From the NCBI RefSeq assembly GCF_014356525.2, contig NC_052507.1, forward strand, positions 57,196,362 through 57,260,361: a stretch of 64,000 nt of DNA. Direction: 5' to 3'. Positions 45,289-57,493 of the stretch are shown here, in pieces (the stretch's first letter is position 1; each line of letters starts with the position of its first letter). Origin of the DNA: Nilaparvata lugens. Taxonomy: Eukaryota; Arthropoda; Insecta; Hemiptera; Delphacidae. The notes beneath the pieces were generated by a model. The model worked only from the letters and a program-made list of their open reading frames with translations. It made no database searches and was not told the DNA's origin. The position numbers were made by a program, and so were the translations under genes.

Positions 45289-48200
45289 TGGAATAGTTCT
45301 GAAATCAGAACAATATATGAGTCATATGAAACAAAATCACAATCATACAATAAATCATCAGAATATAAGAGACTTATACTCTAGTTATATTTTTATTGAG
45401 AAAAAAATTCAAGTCAAAATAAATGTGAATGAAATATTCATCCATCAAAAATATAATTGTCTTATAACAGCTTCATTATGAATTTCTATCGGTGAACGTT
45501 TAAAAGTAGCAAAAAAATAACGCTTGTCACTCAATGAACGACCTTGCCCTGGATATGAATAACAAGATTGACAACTAAACAAAAATACGTGACAATTGCA
45601 CTTTCTTTAACATAGGTCACATCAGTACAAACGCAAAAAAAAACAAAACAATGAATTACATTACTGTACTTTTTCGTGGCACCAAATATTATAACGTACC
45701 ATGATTTATCGAGAAAAAAGTTATATCAGTGAGAATTTTACATTACAAAAATGTAACATGCAATCAGAATATGTAATTATGTGAATGAAACATAACCATT
45801 TGGTTATCATACAATGGTAAACTATCCATCAACAATATTTCCTGTTCATTTTCCTGAAATAACCATAATTTGAAATAACTGAGATATAATTATAATGACT
45901 ATGAAATATATCATGGTTGATCATAACTGTAAAATCAATACAAAATCAATAATGCAACTGGTGAAATTAAATGTAAAACCCAGCCAAATACCAATTTTCA
46001 TAGGTAACTGTACCCTAAAATTATAAATATGTAACCATGGAATAATAAACCCTCTTCTATAATAACTGATTCCATATCGTAAAACATGGTTCAACAATGA
46101 TTACCAAAAATCACTTCTGAAAATAAAAACTCAACCATAATAATAAGCCCTAAACTCAACCTATTGTGCCAAAAGAAAATTTTTCCACTCAAAACCATTA
46201 ATACTAGAACCATGACACGATGAAACTCAAATATTATCATGGAATATAATCAAGAATATAGTAATCATTACTTTATACTGAGAAAAAATTATAAAACGAA
46301 ATACAATTCAAAGATATAAACGTATAAAACTGAAACTCTGCTATCCATAGCTAAAAAATTCCCCTATAACCGTTTATTATAACCCATGAACAATAAGTTT
46401 CGTCTATAATACCATTGAAAAATATGGACTTCACCTCCAGCAACAATAATCAGTAATAATATTTTAATAAAATTTCACGAGGACTTAATTATAGGCTTAA
46501 TCATAAAACCCCATCGAAAACAGATCAAATAAATAAAATATAATCCTATTATTCAACCACCGGATGATAAACCCATAAATATTATAATCAATTCTGTTAA
46601 CCAATGATGAAATGATAAATAATTACGAATAATATTTACAAGAATTCTCTTAGGGACTTTAATATAGTGCATAACTTCAAAAAAATACAACTTAAAAAAA
46701 TGACTATCACCATTCAACCTTAATTATCAACACCTTATGACAACAAATTCAAATATTTAATTCATGAAATCTATCAACAATATATCTACCTTTAATAACC
46801 CTTGAAAATATTTCAATAAAACTTATTCATAACCTTAATATAATGAAATATAAAATCCAAAGGGCCAAAATTTTAAAGTGAAATATCTCAGAACCCTTTG
46901 CCCTAAACAAAATTATAATTATCGCAATGTTAAAATCCATGCTAAGAAAATATGAAACTGCAATAAATTTTTTTTTCGAAAATCGACTTTTTCTGAAATT
47001 TCTAGACTAACAATCAAGATACTTGTAATCGGACAACAATATTAAATTCATCACCAGCAGCTATTATAGACTAAGCGAGGAAAACATTAGTCTGCTAGCA
47101 CTGTTACAAAAAAAACTTGCTATTATATATTTGGCGTTTGAAATGTGATATTAAAAAAAAAAAAAATTCAAGATATTATGATTTTATTATTAAAAATGAT
47201 TTATAACACCTCGATCTTCACTATGTACTGAAAATATTATGGAAAAAAGTAATTAATCCAGCAATCCGAATCAACAAAGTAAGCTGAATGAATATTCTGT
47301 AATCCAAGGTGTATGTAACCTTACTTGCAGCTAAAGAATCATATTATTATCAAAACATTAAAAATTATAGTACGAATGAATGTCATTATGATTTATCACA
47401 AAATCATTGCAATGAACAAATAACCATCATAAATCGTAAAATAAAGAGCTCATCGGAATAAACAAATACCACTTATAAATGAATCCCAAAATCCAATATA
47501 TGTAGAATACAACTATCCATCAAATATCATGAAACAAGATGAAATCCCAACATAAACCATATAAAAATAGCAGATAATCATCTAGCAAAAACGCGCGAAA
47601 TTCAAAATCAGTAGATAACCATTCAGCAGAAATGCGCAAAATTCAAAATCCATGTCTGACTGTAGACGAAAATTTATTATCTATTGAAATAACTCACAAA
47701 CCCTCAAATATCTCAAAAATATCTACATCAAATATCCTATCCCATTTTAGAAATGCAAGCGAATGACCTAAAATTCATCTTTAAATTGAAAAAAAAAAAA
47801 AATTTTGCTACAATACAAGGTCACCAACAAAAACTATAAAATGAAAAACCTCAAAACCCTTTGCTCTAAACAAAATTTTTCACAGAACAAGATTGAATGT
47901 ACTCATCCTAAAAAATAAGATTACCCGAAAAAAAATCGAAAAATCACAAAATTGTTTTCCATGAACTGGAGATTTCTGAATTTTTTGATAATTTCGCCTC
48001 TTGGCGGCCAGTAGAGCGAAATTTATTAGTAGGAGTCAATCAATATCGAACGCTTTCAAAATTGTCGTTTGAAAACTTCCTTCACAACAGATTCGTTCGG
48101 TGAATTACATTGAATTTCCAGAATATGTTTCAAAATACTAAAACAAAACTTTATATGAAGAAAAAAAATCACAAAACCCCAAAAGGAAAATTTTTGAAAA

Positions 48201-48437
48201 TTATTGAAAATACCTAACTTGAAAACTACTGCCCTAATCGGAAAATTTTATTGGACATAAACGATTGAAATTATCACTACCTACAAGCACAGTGAAAAAA
48301 AATCATAAAATCCCAAAATTTAACTCACCTGTAACATGACTATCATCCCAACGGAAAAAACTCAATATCTAGATTACGGATGACATTATTATGGTATAAT
48401 GATCGAAATAAATTTTTTTCCACTTTTCCACACCTTG
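45014..48437 (-). other. 3.4 kb AT-rich spacer inside element 2
   Basis: No gene found between integrase and env on either strand. It holds (TA)n at about 45225-45288, a 42-bp direct duplication around 47571-47655, and diverged copies of a phrase like AACCCTTTGCTCTAAACAAA (46895, 47855). Gypsy elements normally have env right after pol, so this is probably foreign inserted sequence or a long spacer. Confidence 0.5.
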
Positions 48438-50264
48438 CTACGACTTTCGTTCATGAAAAAGTTTCATTCTCCTTACATGAATAATTTCTGGAACAATCTT
48501 TCCCCGCTTTTCTAATAACACTTCATAGTTTAAAGCAGATAACTTCCTTGATACCACAAAAGGCCCATGAAAAGGATTATTGAATTTTTTACAAGTATCA
48601 GCCTGAAACCTAGGATACAAAACTAAAACTTTATCTCCTTTATTGAAAGCTACTAATCTATGTCTTTTATCAAAACTATCTTTTTGTTTTTTCTGCACTT
48701 CTCTTAATATCTCTGGTAATCTCTCACGGACCTTTGCTAACGATTTTAACTCCTCTAACCTATCCCTACAAATAGAAGAAGAAAGGAGAGCAATATGCAC
48801 TGGACTTCTAGGAACGAATCCAAACACCAAGTAATACGGCGAAAAACCCAATTGAATCTTGAACTGCTACATTATAAGAAAAATATACATGTCTAATACA
48901 GCTTGCCCAATTAGACTGATCACCATATATGTAACATCGCAACATAGTTACTAAAGTGTCATTATACCGCTTTGTTACACCCTGAGTGGAAGGCATATAA
49001 GCAGAACCGAACTTCTGCTCTACTCCCAATGATACACAAAAATCCTTGAAAATTTCAGCTCGAAAATTTGACCCATTATCCGTGTGAATAACTTTAGGTA
49101 ATCCATATAAAGACACAAAATCTAAAATGAACTTAGCAGTATTCTTAGCATCAATAGCGTATACTGGTTTACAGAATGCGAATCTCGTCGTCCTATCTAC
49201 CACCACCAAAATATACTGGCAATTATTACTCTTCGATATTGGACCAACTGCATCTATACAGATTGTATGAAAAGGCTCACCTGAAATTGTTATGGGTTTC
49301 AAAAACCCAGCCGGTTTCAACCTCGACACCTTTGCCTTTTGACAAACTTCACATGATTTCACATACTCAACTACATCTTTCCTGACTGTAGGCCAATAAT
49401 ACCTATCCTTGATTTTAGACAACGTTTTATCTATCCCTAAATGTCCCCCGAACTGCAAAGAATCATGATATTGTTTCAATACAGTTGTCACCAAACTCTC
49501 AGGAACGACCAACAAAAATAAGGCTGCGCTTTTGACCTGTGCTTCCTTGTAGTACAATATGTCATCTCTTAAAACATAATTTCTAGCTTTTCGTGCAATA
49601 GTTCTCTCCGCTGACTCTAAATCCAACAAAGCGTCATATATCTTTTTCAAAAACGGATCCTGTTTTTGCAATAATCCTATATTTATACTAGTAATCATGT
49701 TAGCGGATTCTTGCGCATCATCTCTAATAAATTGATTCTGTAGAGAAGTTATTTCTTCGCTCATAATGACAAAAGAGAATTCAAAAAAATCGTTCTCAAT
49801 AACCTTTTCCCCTGGCGCCCTAGACAAAGCGTCAACCAATTGTAATGTCTTGCCTGGTTGATAATGAATATTGAAATCAAACTGAACCAATTTAGTAACC
49901 ATTTTTGCTAAACGTGAACTTGGTTCCTTGATATTTCTGTAATACTGTAAACTACAGTGATCCGTTACAACAGTAAACTGTTTGTTTAGAAGCCAAGATC
50001 TGAAATGCATAACGGAATACGTGACTGCCAATAATTCAAGCTCAGTGGCCGACCAATTTGATTCACTCTTAGTTAATCTTCTTGAAACAAATGAAACTGG
50101 ATGGATAGTACCGTCCTCTAATTTCTGACTCAAACACCCAGCAATCCCTACAGAACATGCATCTGTGTATAAGAAAGTTTCCCGATTATCACAATAATGA
50201 ACTAAAACTGGACTCGATATAGGTAATACAATTTTTCAACTCCTCAAACACTTTTGTGGAACTC
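48438..50264 (-). pseudogene. Element 2 RNase H and integrase
   Basis: The RNase H has FLYTDACSVGIAGCL, TELELLAVTYSVMHF, VVTDHCSLQYY and the end PGKTLQLVDALSRAPG. The integrase has a zinc domain (HDSLQFGGHLGIDKT, CEVCQKAK) and core motifs CIDAVGPI and HTDNGSNF. The third catalytic position reads TQGVTKRYN, with Lys where related enzymes have Glu, so the DDE triad is broken. A frameshift near 48830 precedes the C-terminal part (SPYYLVFGFVPRSP, FHGPFVVSRKLSALNYEVLL). The RT core is absent; the gene starts abruptly at the RTE fragment (50265). Confidence 0.85.
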
Positions 50265-50860
50265 TTCTTGCTTGACTCCTTGATATTTTCATATACCTCG
50301 TTTCACTTTCATTCACTACCAAGCCACCTTATTCGCCTCTCTAGCAACAAATACGTTTCCTGCAGGACATCTTTCCTGCTTGCAATTATTGCTACATTGT
50401 CCGCATATGCACATACCTGATACAATCGGTGGAAAATATTTCCCCTGTCTAATCCTTTAATAGCTCTATGCAATGCAATATTGAATAAGATAGTCCATCG
50501 CCTTGTTTGACACCTGTGTTAAATTCAAAAGTGCTGCTCCTTCTACTACCAATTTTGACCATTGCTGCAGTCCTACTCATTGTCATTTTTGCTAGACCAA
50601 TGAGCGTTTTTGGTAAGGCGTATTGCTCCAATGTTTTCCATAGCTCACCTCTTACTATGCTAGGCTTGCTTGAAGTCAATAGATGAAATATGTAAATCCA
50701 GGTCATGCTCATAAAACTTTCCTGCAATTTGCCGGATTGTGAAGATTTAATCTGCTGTTGCCCTTTCTGGCCGGTATCTGCATTGATATTCTCCAAGCAC
50801 TTGTTCTATGTAGGCCTTAATTCTATTGTTAAGAATACTTGATATTTAATAACCAATATA
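50265..50860 (-). mobile_element. RTE-type LINE fragment, left inverted copy
   Basis: Part of an RTE-like RT on the minus strand. It includes FHLLTSSKPSIVRGELW, LAKMTMSRTAAMVKIGS, NTGVKQGDGLS and, in another frame, VCAYADNVAII. 50265-50734 matches 59363-59836 almost exactly in inverted orientation. Outside that core this copy carries upstream RTE sequence on its right (50735 to about 50860) and element 2 RNase H on its left. The metal-binding motif is YADN, not YADD. Confidence 0.8.
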
Positions 50861-50877
50861 TATAATATATTCAATAT

Positions 50878-50931
50878 CCTAACCTAACCTAACCTAACCT
50901 AACCCAACCTAACCTAACCTAACCTAACCTA
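50878..50931. repeat. Interstitial telomere-type repeat (CCTAA)n
   Basis: About ten tandem CCTAA units (TTAGG on the other strand), one changed to CCCAA. TTAGG is the usual insect telomere repeat. Confidence 0.85.
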
Positions 50932-51621
50932 CACTGAGAAGAGTTATTCCATGATAATTATTACAGTCCAGTTTATCACCTTTTTTATAGATTGGACATA
51001 TATTATACCTATGTTCCAATCTCGAGGTATAGTTTCATCTCTCCATATCACACTTCTCAGTGTAGTCCAGTCAACGAAAGATTATGGAGGGAAATGTTTG
51101 GAACACAATTTTCAACTCAACAGCTCTCTTGAGGATAGTGAGAGGATTAACATATCAAAAGTCCTCACCCCTACCCCCTGTGCATTTTTTGCATATATCT
51201 CGGGAACTATACATCTTATGACATTTATATCTCATGTAAAATTAAAGCCTACAAAATTACCAACAAGTCTTGTCGCCTACATATTTACCATATCTCCCAT
51301 AGTTTCTGAGATATCCGCTCTTGAAAATGAGAGATTTTTTGAAAAAACACTCTTGCCTTCAATTTTTTTCATCTTTTTGGCCTCATACTTTTTGAACGAT
51401 TGATGAAAAAAATCTGTGAGTAGGGGTAAAGTGAGAGTTCTGGAGAAAAGCTGGCTCAAAGCTGGCTCAAACCTGGCTCAAAGCTGCCCCCAAATCTGCC
51501 CCAAATCTGATTCTTGGTTCTAACCTTGCCCAATCCAATGTAATCTGATCTAACCTAACCTAGCCATACCCCTAATCTCACAATAAACCTCAAATGAAGA
51601 TTTCCCACTTTTTTGGAAAAA
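50932..51621. repeat. Diverged relative of the foldback element, with flanks
   Basis: 51065-51412 resembles one arm of the 16.65-18.32 kb foldback element. It starts with TGTAGTCCAGTCAACGAAAG and carries AAAGTCC, TACCCCCTG, ATATCTCGGGAAC and GAGATATCCGCTCT in the same order. No coding function; the frame at 50951-51403 is a by-product. Confidence 0.6.
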
Positions 51622-52122
51622 AAAACTAGATCCAGCTTTTTCTTATTTCTTGAATAACTAAAAAACCGTTAATTTTACAAAAAAATTACAAAAATAACTT
51701 TTTCCAGTAAATCTAATAACGAATCCATTGACACCCCATTTGTCAAGATTGAACGAAGAATAAGGATCTCATGGGAAAACTAGATCCAGCTTTTTTCAAT
51801 TTGTTTAATATCTAAGAAACCATTAATTTTACAAAAAATCTACAAGAGTAACTTTTCCCAGTAAATCTAATAACAAATTTATTGACACCCCATTTGTCAA
51901 GATTGAACAAAGAATAAGGATCTCATGGGAAAACTAGATCCAGCTTTTTTCAATTTCTCTAATAACTAAGAAACCGTTAATTTTACAAAAAAATTACAAG
52001 AATAACTTTTTCCAGTCAATCTAATAACGAATCCATTGACACCCCATTTGTCAAGATTGAACAGAAAATATGGTAAAAGTAGATCCAATTTCTTGAATAA
52101 CTAAGAATAATTTTTTTCAGTA
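51622..52122. repeat. 154-bp tandem repeat array
   Basis: TAGATCCAGCTTTTT recurs at 51627, 51781 and 51935 (period 154), and a shortened unit at 52080. Units share CATTGACACCCCATTTGTCAAG and AATAAGGATCTCATGGG. The last unit leads directly into the inverted-repeat element at 52123. Confidence 0.9.
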
Positions 52123-52310
52123 AATCCATTATTTGTCAAGGGGATCCTAACTCTGAAACTGAGCAATAAGAATTTTTATGTTGAGACCCTTTCTTAAACC
52201 TCAGCACTAAACCCCCCCCCCCATAAGGGGGGGGGGCGTTGGGTGGTCTTGACCCTCTGCCTTTAACCAGCTAAGCTTGAACTACTTGAAAACTCACCTC
52301 AGGTTGTATT
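52123..52310. repeat. Left terminal inverted repeat of the capsid unit
   Basis: Starts AATCCATTATTTGTCAAGG and ends CACCTCAGGTTGTATT. Contains a run of C, ATAA, then a run of G at 52211-52236. Confidence 0.85.
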
Positions 52311-52334
52311 GAGAAGAAAAAATATATAATAAAA

Positions 52335-53522
52335 ATGTATAAGAAAGAAGTCAAGTCGGATATATTACTTGTTGATCAGAGTGTACATCTTGATGAGAGT
52401 ATTACCAAATATGAGTATATCACTCACACACCATATATTCAACAGACATTTAATTACAATAATGAAATTTGAATTAGTTTAAAACAAGAAGATATTTATA
52501 CACTTCCAAGTAGAAGTTTTCTCATAATTGAAGGCGAAATCAAAGTGAAAGATAAGAATGATGTTGAAACCAATGACTTTTCACTTATCAATAAGGGAGT
52601 TGCTTATGAATTGGGAGGGGTTGAAGTTGATCGCACACGTAATGTAGGATTGACAACAACCATGAAAAACTATCTACATCAATCAAAACTCAATTAAAAA
52701 ATTATGGAGAATGCAGGATGGAAGTTGACTGGATGGAAAAGTTTAGATAAATTCTGCTTTTGCATTCCTTTGGATATGTGGTTAGGTGTAATGGAAGACT
52801 ATAGAAAAGTTCTATTAAATGTTCATCAGGAAATTGTTCTATTAAGACCATCATCAGACTTAAATTGTATTGAATCAGAGACAGCAAAATCGGTGAAAAT
52901 TGATATTACAAAACTACAATGGAAAGTACCCTATATACATGCTTCTGACACTGTTCGTCTTGATCTGCTGAGTTCAACACATAGTGATATACCAATTACC
53001 ATTCCATTCAGATCATGGGAATTGCATGAATTTCCATAATTACCTGAAACTACCAATCTTCAATGGACAGTTAAGACAACTTCAAACATATTGAAACCTA
53101 GATTCATTATTCTTGGATTTCAAAAGAATAGGAAAAATGTTATAACTGCTAACAGGTCACATTTCGATTTCTTTAATCTGAACAATATTAATCTCTATTT
53201 AAATGCTCAATCATTCCCCTATGAAAATATTGTTGGTAATAAACATTTATTGTATCACATGTTCTCTGAATTCCAAAATGAATACTATCCTTATAACAGC
53301 AGTACATCAATTGAGTATAAAACATTTGATGAATATGCACCATTGGTTGTTATAGACTGTAGTAAGCAAAATGAACTATTGAAATCTGGTGCAATAGACA
53401 TAAAGTTGACATTGGAAACAACAAATAATTTCTCAGAAAAAACCAGTGCCTACTGTTTAATCCTCTATGATAATGAGTTTGAATATACACCACTGAGTGG
53501 AACAGTAAAAGGAGTATTATAA
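52335..53522 (+). pseudogene. Polinton-type double jelly-roll major capsid protein, three in-frame stops
   Basis: 396 codons stay in a single frame from the ATG at 52335 to the final stop, broken only by TGA near 52470 and TAA near 52695 and 53037. Landmarks: DIYTLPSRSFLIIEGEI and YELGGVEVDRTRNVG in the first part, FCFCIPLDMWLGVMEDYRKV in the middle, and FRSWELHEFP, LKPRFIILGFQKNRK, SFPYENIV and SAYCLILYDN later. This is the pattern of the capsid-like proteins found with insect Polintons (double jelly-roll fold). It would build virion shells in an active element. Only point mutations separate it from an open gene. Confidence 0.75.
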
Positions 53523-53574
53523 ATCTTCTATAAAATAACAAAGAAGTAGACAATATTCGAATCAAAAGTATTAT

Positions 53575-54143
53575 CTACAAATGTATTAATATTTTACCTT
53601 CAGTATCATCCCATTGATTTGTAGAATTGTTCTTGTCTTGATCTCAACCATTTTCTTCAAATTTAATTTTAAAGCATTTTATATTATTATTCAATTTATC
53701 AGCTTCTTTCAAAGCAAAATACTGACTGTGATGATATAGTGCTATCCATATGAGCTTAGATTTTTCATTAAAGTTGAATAATGTTCTTGGTCTGGGTAAC
53801 CAAACCTACATTTTTTTCTGGGTGTACTCACCTATATCTACAATTTCTTTCTGGGTGTACTCACCTAAACCTAAGATTTTTCACCTATATTTATTACATT
53901 TTTTTCATACCATTCTTTAAAAGAGATTCCAGAAGAAAGTGAGAATTGTTGGATTAAGTTTGGATCAGTCATATACTTCCATTCTTTCTTATTATTGAGA
54001 TTGATGTTTGGTATGAAAGTTGCAGCTAATGGTATACATTGTAAAAAATGGAAAAAATTCTAAATCAAATTTTTGATATCAACATTAATATCTCTATTAT
54101 TATCTTTATCATACAAATATCGACCAACTTTATCAACACACAT
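53575..54143 (-). pseudogene. Unidentified decayed gene facing the capsid gene
   Basis: A single minus-strand frame of about 190 codons starts at the ATG 54143, immediately inside the right TIR. It reads through several stops (TAG/TGA) without a frameshift. Recognisable protein-like stretches include FLQCIPLAATFIPNIN, SSGISFKEWYEKN and WLPRPRTLFNFNEKSKLIW. Two short GGGTGTACTCACCTA direct repeats fall where four stops cluster. I cannot assign a family. The tail-to-tail arrangement with the capsid gene suggests another Polinton gene. Confidence 0.4.
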
Positions 54144-54167
54144 GATCTATTTTTATAATAAATGTTT

Positions 54168-54353
54168 AATACAACCTGAGGTGAGTTTTCAAGTAGTTCA
54201 AGCTTAGCTGGTTAAAGGCAGAGGGTCAAGACCACCCAACCCCCCCCCCTTGTGGGGGGGGGGGTTTAGTGCTGAGGTTTAAGAAAGGGTCTCAACATGA
54301 AAATTCTTATTGCTCAGTTTCAGAGTTAGGATCCCCTTGACAAATAATGGATT
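54168..54353. repeat. Right terminal inverted repeat of the capsid unit
   Basis: Inverted copy of 52123-52310. It is directly followed by element 1 LTR-related sequence. Confidence 0.85.
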
Positions 54354-54429
54354 CCATTGACATAATCATCTACATTGTGGAGAGATAATAATATTGCCAT
54401 CCATGTTGGGCGACATTCTTATGTGGTGC

Positions 54430-56138
54430 GGTATATTTGATATATACTAGAGCAATTGCTAAGATCCCTAGCTTGCAAATGAATTTGCAAAAAGTTAAGG
54501 CCATCCGGCTCGCAAATATGCTGGGTTCAAACCACAGCTCTAGCTCAGTGGTAGAGGCATGAATATTCCAAATATAATGAATCACCATAGGGTTCAATAA
54601 CTGGTGATCAATAATTCTTACCACTACTTTTGTGAAGATATTGAAGAATACCAATAAGGAAGTCAAAAAGATAGTTGGTGACTGATTATCATTAACCATA
54701 AATTCAATCAAGGAAAATGAAAATCAACTATAGTTCTTCTAGTTGATCCTTGAAATGCTCGTCATGAATACAGGTATGCACCAATTTATCCTTTCGAAAT
54801 TCCTTGAAACTTACATCGCCAGTTCTTGAAGTTCTCTGGATCCTTATATGATATATTGTAGATTTATTAAAATGAATATCAGTAAGATTTTGCTGGCTGA
54901 ATAGTATTACTATCATCAAAGGATGATAAGTAGTAAATGCTCTGAATAAGATCAATATTAATTAATTCCTTAATTATATATGCTGCGGAATAAAAGTGCT
55001 TGGTACCAAGACAGCTCAAACTGTATATCACGAGATGAATTAGGAAATAATAAAAACTTCTAAGATCTTGTATGCTGACATAAAACATAAAATATATTCC
55101 CATAAAATAATATATATAAAATATTTCTTGATTAATATAATTTTCTTCAAATAGATAAATTCTCTAATATTCTAATAATTATCACAGGATTTATTAGCAT
55201 CCACAATATTGTGAGCTGTGAAAGATCTCGAGTCGGTTCAGAATTAGAAAAATTGAAACCTGTTCAGTCTATAGATTTACTAGAACATACTTCGATCAAT
55301 GAATAATAATTTAAAATCTCAGGGTTTGTGTGTTCGTGCCATACATGGAAATAAGCTTCCTACATATATCAAATAAATTCATAAAAGAGTTCTTATAACT
55401 TATATGATAGTGGTCGACATGTTGTGAATTTCTTAAATTCAAACAAAAATTTATATAGCGCTTTGATTAATTCCCCAATCCACTGACAAAGGCCTCATTA
55501 TTAAATAAGCTCATTTAAGATAATTTGCACACTCACTATAATGAAGTTCTTGAAGTTCTCGTAGAATAATTAATTATCTCCAATAATTAATTAGGCAGAT
55601 CCTTTCATCTCTGCAGGGCTCGTGTATGGTCCAGATTTCTTACAAGTTTCTATCAGTATTAAAGATATATTTACGGAAATAAATTACAGTTAAGAACTCT
55701 TTAACAACACTGAGTTCACAAATAATCAAACATTAATTACATATACTTGACATTTAAAAAAGGGATTGGCTTGATGCTTTTACAAATTAATTGGGAAGGA
55801 GAAACCCTATTCTCCATATGCTCCTTATAGGTCGAGATCACAAGCCAGAGAGAGCAATTCTCAGAAAAATGTCATCTCTTCCTTTATAAGCTTATCTATA
55901 AGCTTTCCTCTGATTGGCTATCCAATTTTAGTGGAACGTGATGTAATTGGTTACTTAAGATTCAGGGTTTCTCCAACTTTGTTATACAAAGATAAATTGA
56001 AGTTTATAAATGAATAAATTAGATGATAGCCTGAGAGCATTCCAATAAATAAATCTCAATATGAAGCTATAATGCGATATACATTTAATTTTTTATGTGA
56101 GCTTTGTGTACTTTTGGTTTTCATACTTTTTTAGATTT
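54430..56138 (-). repeat. Element 1 LTR remnant (major part)
   Basis: A diverged copy of about 4020-5752 in the same orientation as the left LTR of element 1. It is cut at 56138 by the 5' LTR of element 2. Its complement, the other 480 bp of an element 1 LTR plus internal sequence, is at 40850-41988. Confidence 0.85.
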
Positions 56139-56901
56139 TGTCACCTGGTCATATGGGACATATATTATGAATCATATATTTATCTCATATTGATCAGGAT
56201 TTTAGAGTTTTAATTTAGAAAAGTTTAATGAACAATGTTTTTGTCTTTGAACAATTTTTGTCATCGACAGAAAGATTGTTTATTTCATTTGTTATAAAAA
56301 TTATTGTAGCTTCTCTTTTGTTTTTAATAACAAACGTGCTCGCTTGTGCGACTGATGAGAATATGTATTTAAAATGGCTTCATGTTTGGCATTGACTGAG
56401 TTCTATATTAATACCCAAAAATTTTTACTTTTGTGTTGTGTGTGAGCTCGTTCGATAGGACTGTGAGTAAAGTCCGGCTGTTCTGGTGAAGGGGATAGAT
56501 TTTGTTCTTGTTTTATAATACAGTTTTCCTGTCATAGTTCGGGCAGTTCAAAGAGAATTGTATTATTGAATAGGAACTTAGGAAGGGATCTGAACCCACT
56601 TCATTGGATCAGTTTTTTTTTTAATCTTAATTAATAATTAACGTCACGTTTCAACCAGTGGATGACAAATTGGGAAGCCATTTTCATAAAGGTAGGTGAC
56701 TACTGAGTCATTGTTTTAAATTTTTCATAACCACAACAAATGAATCTTCACTAGCAGCAAAGCGAGTAGCCCTTGAAATATTCATCTGATTATTATTATT
56801 TCCAATTATAATTCTAATTTTGTACAAATAATTTATTGTTTTGTTTCAAATATCAAAAACCTGTACAATCTTCTCTTGTTTTTCATTTTCTCACCCTTAC
56901 A
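56139..56901 (+). repeat. 5' LTR of element 2
   Basis: 763 bp, TGTCACCTGG to CCCTTACA. Preceded by ATTT (56135-56138). A TGG at 56906, in TGGTGGAGGCTC, probably starts the primer-binding site. Confidence 0.9.
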
Positions 56902-57047
56902 TATCTGGTGGAGGCTCAAGGGTTTTTTAATCCAGCTTTTAAAATTTGGACTTTTCCGGTTACCTCAGTGAAGATTCAATTTTGTGGTTTCATTTGTTGC
57001 TGTATTGTTGTTGTGATTTATCTTCTCATTTATATTTGTATTATGGA

Positions 57048-57491
57048 ATGAGTGCAGTGGTAGATCTTAGGAATATTCGTACAAAAGAATTGAATCTTAA
57101 AGAAGCGTTGTTTATAGCTCAGCAATATAGATTGTTTGTTCCCCCAAATGCGGATTTAGACTTTTTGAGATCTCATATTAGGATCTTGAAATTGTCGTTG
57201 TTACAACCTGAACAGCATTTACTTAGTCAAGAGAAAGCTCTGAATCATATAATAGAAGGGGTCAGGTTATCGAACGAATTAGCGTTACAGCATCCCAATC
57301 TTGTCTTTTTAGAGCAGACGTTAAGAAGACAATTTACTCTGGATTCCTCAGAAGTTGGTAAAAGTGAACAACCTATATCTGGAGACGAGGATTCAAATAT
57401 TCTCAATAAAACTTTTATTGAAAATAAAGATAGTGCGGTTCAGACAGATGTTATTATAAAATCGGATACAGTTGATCATTTGGAACATTGA
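57048..57491 (+). CDS. Element 2 small leader ORF / N-terminal gag
   Basis: 147 residues from the ATG at 57048 (MSAVVDLRNIRTKELNLKEA), helical, with LFIAQQYRLFVPPNADLDFL. It ends 43 bp before the next open part, and a second ATG (57494) follows at once. It may be a separate small protein or the matrix-like start of gag. No family recognised beyond its position. Confidence 0.5.
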   Translation: MSAVVDLRNIRTKELNLKEALFIAQQYRLFVPPNADLDFLRSHIRILKLSLLQPEQHLLSQEKALNHIIEGVRLSNELALQHPNLVFLEQTLRRQFTLDSSEVGKSEQPISGDEDSNILNKTFIENKDSAVQTDVIIKSDTVDHLEH

Positions 57492-57493
57492 AT

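Larger units (their letters stand above)
52123..54353. mobile_element. 2.2 kb TIR-bounded unit carrying Polinton capsid-type genes
   Basis: Terminal inverted repeats 52123-52310 and 54168-54353 match over about 187 bp with only a few changes, each containing a C-run/G-run hairpin. Inside are a decayed major capsid gene (plus) and a second decayed frame (minus), facing each other. No integrase or polymerase lies inside. I read it as an internally deleted or mini-Polinton derivative. A target duplication is not evident. Confidence 0.75.

Noticed and set aside
51622..52122. CRISPR-like array
   Set aside because: Units are direct tandem copies without unique spacers, in a eukaryotic genome.
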